Source of the DNA: Roseburia porci
GTDB taxonomy: Bacteria; Bacillota; Clostridia; Lachnospirales; Lachnospiraceae
DNA length: 64,000 bases
Reading direction: 5' to 3'
Assembly: GCF_009695765.1 (NCBI RefSeq)
Contig: NZ_VUNI01000013.1
Location: 22,989-86,988 of the forward strand
Positions 7,115 to 14,792 of this stretch are shown in pieces. Each line of letters opens with the position of its first letter. Within the stretch, counting starts at the first letter, position 1. Made by a program: the position numbers and the translations under genes. Below the pieces are notes generated by a model that had not been told where the DNA came from, ran no database searches, and saw nothing but the letters and a program-made list of their open reading frames with translations.

Positions 7115-8932
7115 ATGAAACTCAAGAGAAAATTATTAGTTTTTCTTGCAGCGGTATGCCTGCTGGCAGGTAATCTGGCTGCAGTTCCGGTTATGGCTGA
7201 AGAGACAACTGGAACAGAAGCTTCTGTCGACTGTACTGGAAAATATGTAAATATTGCTCTGGTCGTTGACACAACCGGTTCAATGGCAGGTGACATTGAA
7301 ACCGTAAAGGAAAACCTTTCAGCATTCGTAAAAGAGATTGCTGCAAGTGGAGCGATTCCAAGAATTGCGCTGATTGAGTACAAAGATATCCAGTGCGATG
7401 GTGACGACAGCACAGTTGTTCATAAGACACCGGATTATTCTGTATGGTATGATGATGCCGGACAGATGGTTGCTGAAATTGAAAAATTAGAGGCATATGG
7501 TGGAGGCGATTCACCGGAAAGTCTTGTAGATGCACTTGGTTATGTAACAAATGACAGTGTTATGACATTCAACAGATATGCTGCTAAATTTGCATTTGTT
7601 CTGACAGATGCTGCTTATAACAATGCAAACAGATGGGGTTACAAGGACATGAATGACGCAATCGCACAGCTGAGCGCGAAAGGCATCCAGACAACCGTTG
7701 TAACACACAAAGATCGTTATGCAGATACATGGGATGATGTAACAGAAGGATATATCATGGGAGATGGTTATGGCTCTCTTACTCTTTCTGATGTTTATGC
7801 TGATCTTACAAGCAAGACCGGCGGTACAATCATCGACATGAGTGAAGATTTTGAGAAAGAATTAAGCACATATGCAAAATCGATCATTGCTGCTACTGCT
7901 TCTACAGAAGTAGATGCTTCTTATGTACCAGTAACATCAATTTCTTTAGGTGAAGCAGAAGAAGTACCAGTTGTAACTGGTGGAGCATATAAGTTCCCGA
8001 TCACAGTAAATCCTTCTGACGCAACAGTGAAAGATATCATCTGGAGCGTAGAGGATGAAAGTGTTGCAACAATTAATAAAGATCTGACAACATCAGAGTT
8101 CTGTGTGGTTAATCCGGTTAACGAAGGAACAACAAAGCTGATTGCAAAAACAACAGATGGCGGATATACTGCATTCTTTACTTTAACAGTTGCAGACAGC
8201 CTGAGTGATGGAACCACAACAATTACATGCAAACCGGAACTGGTTGCTGGAATTCTTACAGGTTCTACAGATACAAAGGTAGCTCTGAAGCTGGATGAAT
8301 CTGCTACAACAGTGGATGCAGGAATCTTAAAAGATATCTTTACAACACTTTCAACTTTACCATCTAAGGATGTGACATTCTCATTCCAGGATGCGTATGG
8401 TGAGGAACTTTACAGCTGGAGTTTCAGCGGTTCAGAACTGAAAGATGCTTCAACAGTAATCAATTCATTCAAGATTGAGACTGGAGCGAAAGTGGATGCT
8501 GTAACTGCAGCAGTTTCTGCAACTGGAACAGATGGAACAACTGAGACAATTCACTTTGCACATGATGGATTACTTCCTGGAACAGCTACAGTAAAAGAAC
8601 GTACATCTCTTCCGGATGGAACATCTTATCTGTATTATTACAATCCATCAACTGGCAAACTGGAAGAAGCTGGCGAGGCAAAAGTAGAAGGTGGATGGGT
8701 AACTTATAAGATTGAACATTGCTGTGACTATGTTCTATCTTCAAAGGTATTAAATCTTTCACCTGCACCTACACCGGCAACACCTGCACCGGCACCTCAG
8801 GCGCAGACAACACCGACTGTGAAAGCTCCGAATACCGGAGATAATACCGGAATCATGGCTGGAATTTCACTTCTGATCGTTGCAATTGCATTGGTAAGCG
8901 TAGCAGAATTTATGAGAAGAAAAAGAGCATAA
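7115..8932 (+). CDS. Secreted, sortase-anchored VWA/Ig-like surface protein
   Basis: 605 residues from ATG 7115, 7 nt after GGAGG; the longer frame from 7019 runs back through the promoter. A signal peptide covers about 1-29 (cleavage near MAEE). A VWA domain covers about 40-250 with MIDAS DTTGS. A BIG2-type Ig-like domain follows (about 270-360, containing ITVNPSDATVKDIIWSVED), then a beta-rich region and a Pro/Thr/Ala-rich spacer. The C-terminus is a sorting signal: APNTGD, a hydrophobic helix, then RRKR. It has its own promoter and terminator. A class B sortase gene is 2 kb downstream and is the obvious candidate anchoring enzyme. Ligand unknown. Confidence 0.85.
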   Translation: MKLKRKLLVFLAAVCLLAGNLAAVPVMAEETTGTEASVDCTGKYVNIALVVDTTGSMAGDIETVKENLSAFVKEIAASGAIPRIALIEYKDIQCDGDDSTVVHKTPDYSVWYDDAGQMVAEIEKLEAYGGGDSPESLVDALGYVTNDSVMTFNRYAAKFAFVLTDAAYNNANRWGYKDMNDAIAQLSAKGIQTTVVTHKDRYADTWDDVTEGYIMGDGYGSLTLSDVYADLTSKTGGTIIDMSEDFEKELSTYAKSIIAATASTEVDASYVPVTSISLGEAEEVPVVTGGAYKFPITVNPSDATVKDIIWSVEDESVATINKDLTTSEFCVVNPVNEGTTKLIAKTTDGGYTAFFTLTVADSLSDGTTTITCKPELVAGILTGSTDTKVALKLDESATTVDAGILKDIFTTLSTLPSKDVTFSFQDAYGEELYSWSFSGSELKDASTVINSFKIETGAKVDAVTAAVSATGTDGTTETIHFAHDGLLPGTATVKERTSLPDGTSYLYYYNPSTGKLEEAGEAKVEGGWVTYKIEHCCDYVLSSKVLNLSPAPTPATPAPAPQAQTTPTVKAPNTGDNTGIMAGISLLIVAIALVSVAEFMRRKRA

Positions 8933-8949
8933 AATTCGCAAATAATAAG

Positions 8950-8986
8950 AGCCTTCTGAGTGTTTGTTCTCAGAAGGCTTTTATTG
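8950..8986 (+). terminator. Intrinsic terminator after the VWA surface protein
   Basis: An 11-bp stem AGCCTTCTGAG/CTCAGAAGGCT with an 8-nt loop is followed by a short T run (8980-8985). Confidence 0.85.
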
Positions 8987-9012
8987 ACAATATCACCCTT
9001 TAGTGCTATTCT
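8984..9012 (+). promoter_or_regulatory. Promoter for the Asn/Thr-repeat surface protein
   Basis: TTGACA (8984-8989), 17 bp, TATTCT (9007-9012). The -35 box overlaps the tail of the preceding terminator. Confidence 0.7.
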
Positions 9013-9068
9013 ATGAATGATAAATACATATTATGTGCGTATAGTAATTTAAAGGAGGAGACATTTTT

Positions 9069-9797
9069 ATGAAGAAATTTGTTACTTTCGTGCTGGCCGC
9101 AGTAACTGCTCTTTCCATGACATGTACTGCATTTGCGGCACCAAGCCCGGAGAATTCTGATATAGTGAACAACAGTGGCGCAACAGCAACAATTGACGGC
9201 AAGGCAGCATCAGTTACCGTGAAATCAGTAGGATCTGGAGTATCAATTCCTACAGCAGATCAGCTGGTAAAGGATGGACTGGTAAAAGAGGGAGCTAAGG
9301 TATTAGGAGCAGCAGATATTACTGTAGACGGTGCATCTGCAGAGCATCCGGTTACCGTAACTGTTCAGGTCGCAGGAGTGAAGGCATCAACAAGCATTGT
9401 TGTATTACATTATGTGAATGGTGCATGGAAGGTAGAGAGTTCAAGTACTGGCGATGGTACAGTTACCATTTATGGACTGACAAGCTGTTCTCCATTCTTA
9501 TTTGTAGAAGGATCTACACCTGACAATAGTGGAGATACTGTGAATAACACTACAAATAATAACACGACTAATAACAACACAACCAATAATAATACAACGA
9601 ATAACAACAGTACGACGAACAACAGTACAACCAATACCAATAATAATTCTTCAGTAAATAATTCCGGCAGCGCATCCGGAACAGCAGCAGGTATTTCTCC
9701 GGCAACAGGAGAGAATGCAATGATTCCTGTAGTGATGGTTATCTGTGTGATTGCAGCAGCAGGTGTTGTATTAGTTTCAAGAAGACGCAGAGCGTAA
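9069..9797 (+). CDS. Small secreted sortase-substrate-type protein with Asn/Thr repeats
   Basis: 242 residues. A signal peptide covers about 1-23 (AFA cleavage). A compact beta-rich domain lies at about 30-150. A low-complexity Asn/Thr tract of about 45 residues (NNTTN units at about 158-203) forms a spacer. The C-terminus has SPATGE, a hydrophobic helix and RRRRA, matching the (S/N)PxTG motifs known for class B sortases in Clostridioides difficile. AAAGGAGGAG lies 8 nt before ATG 9069. It has its own promoter and a terminator directly after it. Function unknown; a wall-displayed protein is a firm inference. Confidence 0.8.
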   Translation: MKKFVTFVLAAVTALSMTCTAFAAPSPENSDIVNNSGATATIDGKAASVTVKSVGSGVSIPTADQLVKDGLVKEGAKVLGAADITVDGASAEHPVTVTVQVAGVKASTSIVVLHYVNGAWKVESSSTGDGTVTIYGLTSCSPFLFVEGSTPDNSGDTVNNTTNNNTTNNNTTNNNTTNNNSTTNNSTTNTNNNSSVNNSGSASGTAAGISPATGENAMIPVVMVICVIAAAGVVLVSRRRRA

Positions 9798-9818
9798 TCT
9801 GAAAATATAGAGAGAATG

Positions 9819-9846
9819 AAAAGGGGGAGAGATTCCCCCTTTTTTT
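9819..9846 (+). terminator. Intrinsic terminator between the surface protein and the LCP/sortase block
   Basis: A 10-bp stem (9819-9828 with 9834-9843), five of whose pairs are G-C, has a 5-nt loop and ends in seven Ts. It lies only 26 nt before the chosen start of the next gene, with no clear promoter between. Confidence 0.85.
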
Positions 9847-9872
9847 CAGTAATGGGACGGACAAAAGAGTAT

Positions 9873-10880
9873 ATGAAAAAGAACAGTGGACGAATTATAG
9901 GAATAGGAATTTTGGCGGTTGCTGCGATCGCACTTGCTGCAGTTGTGTTTGTGCTTGATCAAAAAGACAAACAGAACGTGGCGGTAGTACGCAAAGAACC
10001 GGAGACACAGACGGTTGTGTCAGAGGATGGGCAGGGCGCAACCGACTATTCTTCAATTACATATCAGGGAGAACGGTATACCTATCGCAAAAATTTAAAA
10101 ACAATACTTTTTCTGGGTATCGACAAGAACCAGGACGAAGTGGATCCGGATCATGTTGGAACAGAGGGAAGATCGGATTGCATGATATTGTTTCTGGTAA
10201 ATACCGATGACAACACAGCACAGATGCTTGCAATTCCAAGGGAAACCATGGTGGATGTTGAGATCTATACAATGAACGGAGAATATTTCTCGACACAGAA
10301 TGAACAGATTACATTACAATATGCATATGGTGACAGTGAGAAGAAGAGCTGCTGGCTCACAAAAAAAGCGGTTTCAAAACTGATGGATAACATTCCAATC
10401 GATGCGTATCTGTCGATGCAGTTAGAAGGTGTGGCTGATATTACCAATCTGATTGGAGGCGTAACACTTACGATGCAGAAAGATTATACGTATATTGATC
10501 CGGCATTCTCTGAGGGGGCAATGGTAAATCTCCAGGGGGAACTGGCAAAGAAATTTGTCAGAACCAGAGATACCACGGCATTTGCCAGCAATGAGGACCG
10601 AATGGACAGACAGAGTCAGTTCATAAAAGCGATGGTTCCGCAGTTGAAAATGGGTGCTGCCGATGTCCAGACATTTTTAAATGAAACATCGGATTATCTG
10701 ACTACTGATATGGATGTGGATGAGATAAAGAGCTTGATGAACTGTTCATTGAATGATGAAACGCTGACGATTCCGGGAGAAAGAGTTTCGACCGGGGATG
10801 ACACTCCGGAAGAGTATTATGTGGATGATGATGCGCTGACACGTATGATAATAGAACTTTGTTACGAGAAAGTGGAATAG
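9873..10880 (+). CDS. LytR-CpsA-Psr (LCP) family envelope protein
   Basis: 335 residues from ATG 9873. A basic N-terminus and one TM helix (about 8-28) place the LCP domain outside. Recognisable blocks are KTILFLGIDKN, GRSDCMILFLVNTDDNTAQMLAIPRET (the Arg/Asp lipid-phosphate binding strand) and KFVRTRDT with NEDRMDRQSQF. LCP enzymes move undecaprenyl-linked polymers onto peptidoglycan. The open frame extends to 9816, but those codons overlap the terminator stem, so ATG 9873 or 9852 is more likely. It is the first gene of a block with sortase B and the capsule-type kinase/phosphatase genes. Confidence 0.8.
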   Translation: MKKNSGRIIGIGILAVAAIALAAVVFVLDQKDKQNVAVVRKEPETQTVVSEDGQGATDYSSITYQGERYTYRKNLKTILFLGIDKNQDEVDPDHVGTEGRSDCMILFLVNTDDNTAQMLAIPRETMVDVEIYTMNGEYFSTQNEQITLQYAYGDSEKKSCWLTKKAVSKLMDNIPIDAYLSMQLEGVADITNLIGGVTLTMQKDYTYIDPAFSEGAMVNLQGELAKKFVRTRDTTAFASNEDRMDRQSQFIKAMVPQLKMGAADVQTFLNETSDYLTTDMDVDEIKSLMNCSLNDETLTIPGERVSTGDDTPEEYYVDDDALTRMIIELCYEKVE

Positions 10881-10892
10881 GAGTTTGGAGTT

Positions 10893-11660
10893 ATGAAAAA
10901 GAAAACAAGTCTGATAGTAAGTGGAATTTTGGTTGTAATTATATTGATATGTCTTATTTTTATCGGAAGACATTATCTGACACAGAAACAGAATGAAAAG
11001 GTTTATGACAATCTGGCATCGGAAGTACAGAAAACGCAGACAGAACAGAAGATATCAGATGTGACAACAGAGACCGAAGAACAGAGCACGATTGATTTTA
11101 ATGCACTCTGGGATGTGAATCCGGATATTTATGCATGGATCGAGATTCCTGGGACACAGGTTGCATATCCTGTTTTGCGCAAGGAAGGAGACGATGACTA
11201 TTACCTGAATGTTACTGTTGAGGGAAACAGTGGACTTCCGGGTTCGATTTATTCGCAGGCTTCCTATAACGGAAAAGATTTTCAGGATTTTAATACGATT
11301 CTTTATGGCCATGATATGAAAGACGGCTCCATTTTTGGTGGACTTAAGAATTACAGGGATGCATCTTACTGGACCGATCATCCGGAGATGATAATCTATA
11401 CACCAGATCAGAAACTGACCTATAAGATTTTTGCTGCGGTAGTATACAGCAATGATCTGATTCCGTACAAATATGACCTGAATACCGACGAGGGAAAACA
11501 GCAGTTTTTGGATTCGGTATATAGTAATTCGGACAGCAGAAGCATCATTGATAAGGATGTGGAGGTAACGACACAGAGCAGACTTCTTACATTAAGTACC
11601 TGTATCGGAAATGAGACGGAGCATCGTTATCTGGTCATTGGGGTGCTGGAAAACCAGTAA
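10893..11660 (+). CDS. srtB: Class B sortase
   Basis: 255 residues: N-terminal TM anchor at about 5-25 and a linker to 65. The catalytic domain contains IYAWIEIPGTQVAYPVL, ILYGHDM (catalytic His140), LSTC (Cys237) and HRYLVIG (Arg245), the sortase triad. The TLSTC block and the spacing fit class B. It cleaves a C-terminal sorting motif and links the protein to the wall. Likely local substrates end in APNTGD (gene at 7115) and SPATGE (gene at 9069), possibly SPDT (gene at 17874). It starts 12 nt after the LCP gene, so the two are co-transcribed. Confidence 0.9.
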   Translation: MKKKTSLIVSGILVVIILICLIFIGRHYLTQKQNEKVYDNLASEVQKTQTEQKISDVTTETEEQSTIDFNALWDVNPDIYAWIEIPGTQVAYPVLRKEGDDDYYLNVTVEGNSGLPGSIYSQASYNGKDFQDFNTILYGHDMKDGSIFGGLKNYRDASYWTDHPEMIIYTPDQKLTYKIFAAVVYSNDLIPYKYDLNTDEGKQQFLDSVYSNSDSRSIIDKDVEVTTQSRLLTLSTCIGNETEHRYLVIGVLENQ

Positions 11661-11756
11661 GGCGCGGTTGCTTTTTTATATGAATCATTGTACAATTATT
11701 TAGAATGCCTTGCAGGAAAAGCAGGGCAAGTTACAGATGACAGATAAGGAGCGTTT

Positions 11757-12482
11757 ATGCCGGATTTTTTTGATGTACATAGTCATTATATGCCGAAAGT
11801 TGATGATGGGGCGGCATCGGATGAGATGACCAGCCAGATGCTTCAGATAGCATATGAAGAAGGAATACGACAGATCATATTGACCCCGCATTATCGAAAA
11901 CCGTATTTTACCACATCCAGAGAAGATATTGACCGTGGTTATGTCAGAGTACGGGAGATTGCAGGGCAGGTCAGACCTGAAATGAAGATTTATCTTGGAA
12001 ATGAAGTACATTATCATCCGGATCTGCTTTTATGGCTGCAGGAAGGGCGCGTACATACAATGGCAGACACTTCTTATGTATTGATTGAATTTTCAATGAA
12101 TGATACATATGATCTGATATATAATTGCCTGAGGACATTAATTGCTGCACAATACCGGCCGATTGCTGCACATGTGGAACGGTGCGGAGCACTGCTTGGT
12201 CATACAGAGCGTGTGGAAGAACTGGTCGACATGGGGGCTTATATCCAGGTCAATGCCGGCACGTTTTCCGGTGAATGTGGTTTTCAGGCAAAGCGGTTTG
12301 TACATAAACTTGTAAAGCAGGACCTGATTGACTTTGTTGGTTCTGATGCACATAATATTACAGACCGCAGACCGCGGATGCTCAAATGTGCGGAGTATCT
12401 GAAGAAGATACACGGCCGGGAATATATGGAGAGAATCCTTCAGAATAATCCACAGCGGATGGTAAGTAATAAGGAGTTATAA
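11757..12482 (+). CDS. PHP-family capsule tyrosine-protein phosphatase (CpsB/YwqE-type)
   Basis: 241 residues, cytoplasmic. Metal-binding PHP motifs are clear: DVHSHYMPKVDDGA at the start, LTPHYRK, LGNEVHYH, AHVERC and VGSDAHN near the end. Family members are Mn-dependent phosphatases that dephosphorylate the BY-type tyrosine kinase of capsule or exopolysaccharide systems. The cognate kinase lies 1.3 kb downstream with a Tyr cluster. AAGGAG lies just upstream of ATG 11757; the 96-nt gap before it shows no clear terminator. Confidence 0.9.
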   Translation: MPDFFDVHSHYMPKVDDGAASDEMTSQMLQIAYEEGIRQIILTPHYRKPYFTTSREDIDRGYVRVREIAGQVRPEMKIYLGNEVHYHPDLLLWLQEGRVHTMADTSYVLIEFSMNDTYDLIYNCLRTLIAAQYRPIAAHVERCGALLGHTERVEELVDMGAYIQVNAGTFSGECGFQAKRFVHKLVKQDLIDFVGSDAHNITDRRPRMLKCAEYLKKIHGREYMERILQNNPQRMVSNKEL

Positions 12483-12498
12483 CAGAGGAGAAAGCATT

Positions 12499-12981
12499 AT
12501 GGGTAAAAGATTGGGAATTTTGATTGCATTGCTTACAGCAGCCGCTGTAGCCGGATGTGTCTTTTTAAGAGTTGCCAGAGATAATGAAGGACCAGTGATT
12601 GAGTTTACTGCTAATGTCCCGACTTATTATGGAAATCCGGATGACAAAGACCTTTTATCCAATGTTACAGCTATGGATAAAAAGGACGGAGATGTTTCCA
12701 ATACGTTGTTTGTGGACAGTGTCAGAGTATCTGAGGATGGAACAAGGGCAAAGGTGACGTATGTTGCTTTGGATAGAAACAGTAATGTGAGCAGAGTTTC
12801 ACAGGTGTTATCCTGTAAGACGGGAAGTAGAAAAACAGAAGATTCCAGGAAAGATGCTGACGCAAAGAACGAAGATGAAAATGTGAAAGATTCACAGGAT
12901 CAGGAGAATCAGACTGAGAACACATCTGAAGACACGCAGCAGCTGGATACACAAGAGGACACACAGGCGGTAGAGCCTTAA
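12499..12981 (+). CDS. Small exported Ig-like (DUF5011-type) protein, possible lipoprotein
   Basis: 160 residues. The N-terminus has GKR, a hydrophobic stretch and VAGC with Cys20, a plausible lipobox. Residues 30-110 contain AMDKKDGDVS, typical of DUF5011-like bacterial Ig domains. The last 50 residues are low complexity (Asp, Glu, Gln, Thr). It lies 16 nt after the phosphatase gene and 40 nt before the Wzz-like gene, so it is part of the polysaccharide operon. Role unknown; an extracellular accessory is inferred. Confidence 0.7.
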   Translation: MGKRLGILIALLTAAAVAGCVFLRVARDNEGPVIEFTANVPTYYGNPDDKDLLSNVTAMDKKDGDVSNTLFVDSVRVSEDGTRAKVTYVALDRNSNVSRVSQVLSCKTGSRKTEDSRKDADAKNEDENVKDSQDQENQTENTSEDTQQLDTQEDTQAVEP

Positions 12982-13021
12982 AACGATAAAGAAAGCACGG
13001 TAGACAGAAAGGAGAAGAAAC

Positions 13022-13789
13022 TTGAAGGAACAGATCAAGGATGATGAAATTGAAATTGATCTTTTAGAGTTGTTTCATGTATTATTAAAGAATGCATGGG
13101 CATTGATTTTGTGCATGATACTTGGGGCATCTGTAGCATATGGAGGAACAAAACTTCTTGTAACACCACAGTATGAAGCAACATCAATGATTTATATTCT
13201 GTCTAAAAGCACAAGTATCTCTTCTTATCTGGATGTGCAGGTCGGACAGCAGCTTACAGTAGATTTTGAGACACTGGCAACGACAAGAACTGTAGTTGAG
13301 AATGTAATTAATGAACTGAATCTGGATACGACATATGAACAGTTGAGTAAGAATATAACCGTAACGAATCCAAGTGGTACACAGATTCTGAAGATTATCG
13401 TAAGGAATCCGGATCCGGTTCTGGCAAAGGATATTGCAAATGCGATGTCAGAGGCAACGGCAAAACGGATTGCAGAAGTTATGATGACAGATAAACCTAG
13501 TGTTGCAGACAGTGCTGTTACGCCGGACAGTCCTGTCAGCCCGAATACTGTAAAGAATACTGCAGTTGGGGCTATGGTGGGATTACTATTTGCGGCAATT
13601 TTTGTACTGACGCGTACCTTGATGGATGATACGATTGTGGATCGTGATGATGTTACAAAATATCTCGGATTAACAACACTTGCAGCAATTCCGTTGAATC
13701 AGGAAGAAAGCAGCGGACGGCGCAGCAGAGGCAGAGGCCGCAGTAAAGGCCATAGCAGAGGGCATGGACGAAAGAAGAGAGTTGGTTAG
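13022..13789 (+). CDS. Wzz/YveK-like polysaccharide chain-length (kinase activator) protein
   Basis: 255 residues from TTG 13022, 7 nt after AAAGGAG. Two TM helices (about 25-46 and 178-198) flank an external domain, the layout of chain-length regulators, with the proline-rich PDSPVSPN before TM2. In Gram-positive systems the cytoplasmic tail activates the partner tyrosine kinase, encoded next. The tail here ends in an unusual Arg/Gly/Ser/His-rich stretch of about 25 residues (from about nt 13711), strongly basic and unlike the rest. It could contact the acidic/Tyr tail of the kinase or a nucleotide polymer; that is a guess. Confidence 0.85.
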   Translation: MKEQIKDDEIEIDLLELFHVLLKNAWALILCMILGASVAYGGTKLLVTPQYEATSMIYILSKSTSISSYLDVQVGQQLTVDFETLATTRTVVENVINELNLDTTYEQLSKNITVTNPSGTQILKIIVRNPDPVLAKDIANAMSEATAKRIAEVMMTDKPSVADSAVTPDSPVSPNTVKNTAVGAMVGLLFAAIFVLTRTLMDDTIVDRDDVTKYLGLTTLAAIPLNQEESSGRRSRGRGRSKGHSRGHGRKKRVG

Positions 13790-13821
13790 AAGAATAAGTC
13801 CTATGCACTGGATCGGAAAGG

Positions 13822-14763
13822 ATGATACCTGGAATGAATAGTCAGGAATATGATTTCAATGAAAATAAAATAATCATCAAAAACCGGGAACTTTCTTATG
13901 AAGTGAACGAAGAGATGAAAGTTTTGCGTACGAATATCCAGTTTAGCGGAAGTGATACGAAAGTCATTGTAATGACAAGCTGCATTGGTGGAGAGGGAAA
14001 AAGCACAACATCGATGAATCTTGCGATTGCACTTGCTGACCTTCATAAAAAAGTTGTACTGATTGATGCGGATCTTCGTAAATCAGTTATGGCAACCAAT
14101 GTGGAAGGTGGAATTCATAAAAAAGGACTTGCACATTTCCTTGCAGGGCAGGCATCGATTGCAGAGGTACTGCTCACGACGAATATCCGGGGATTGAATC
14201 TGATCCTGGCAGGCAATGTCATCCCGCCGAACCCGGCAGAATTATTGTCGAATCCGCTTCTGGATAAAACACTCCAGATCATGCGGAATAACTATGATTA
14301 TATTATTATTGATGCACCACCGCTTGGACTTGTGGTAGATGCAGCAATTCTTGCGAGGGTATCGGATGGTGCAATCCTTGTTATGAAATCTGGCGAGATT
14401 AAATACCGCTATGCACAGGGGGTAAAAGAACAGCTTGCAAATAGTGGGTGTAAAATACTTGGCGTAGTGTTGAACAAAGTGGACTATAAGAAACAGGGAC
14501 GCTATTATGGCAGATACTATGGCAAATATTACGGTAAATATTACGAGGAGGAAGATCTGGAGGAAAGCTCCAGTTCAAGTCCGCCGATGCAGACTGCTAC
14601 AGCACCGAAACCTGAACTGACAAAGAGTGAGTTGTTCATGCAGGAGAGTGCGAAGCGTGAAAGCGGTATCAGCCGTGCATCAAGAGCCGCAAAGCACAGA
14701 ACGGATACTGGGATGACAATGGCATCTTTAGATCCGGATAATCCGCAGAGAACACAGAAATAA
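13822..14763 (+). CDS. Polysaccharide tyrosine autokinase (BY-kinase, CpsD/YwqD-type)
   Basis: 313 residues. Walker A GGEGKST (near residues 57-63), Walker A' VVLIDADLRKS (near 76-86) and Walker B IIIDAPP (near 160-166) identify a bacterial tyrosine kinase. After the kinase core lies a Tyr cluster of four repeats of the form G(R/K)YY at residues 226-241, the autophosphorylation tail, then a Ser/Thr-rich segment of 70 residues. The kinase works with the Wzz-like protein and is reversed by the PHP phosphatase, controlling polymer length. ATG 13822 directly abuts GGAAAGG; ATG 13834 has better spacing and may be the real start. Confidence 0.9.
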   Translation: MIPGMNSQEYDFNENKIIIKNRELSYEVNEEMKVLRTNIQFSGSDTKVIVMTSCIGGEGKSTTSMNLAIALADLHKKVVLIDADLRKSVMATNVEGGIHKKGLAHFLAGQASIAEVLLTTNIRGLNLILAGNVIPPNPAELLSNPLLDKTLQIMRNNYDYIIIDAPPLGLVVDAAILARVSDGAILVMKSGEIKYRYAQGVKEQLANSGCKILGVVLNKVDYKKQGRYYGRYYGKYYGKYYEEEDLEESSSSSPPMQTATAPKPELTKSELFMQESAKRESGISRASRAAKHRTDTGMTMASLDPDNPQRTQK

Positions 14764-14792
14764 CAGCAGAAGAGAAAGAGGTACCTTACATC

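Noticed and set aside
9816..9872. N-terminal extension of the first LCP protein
   Set aside because: Codons overlap a clear terminator stem and T run.
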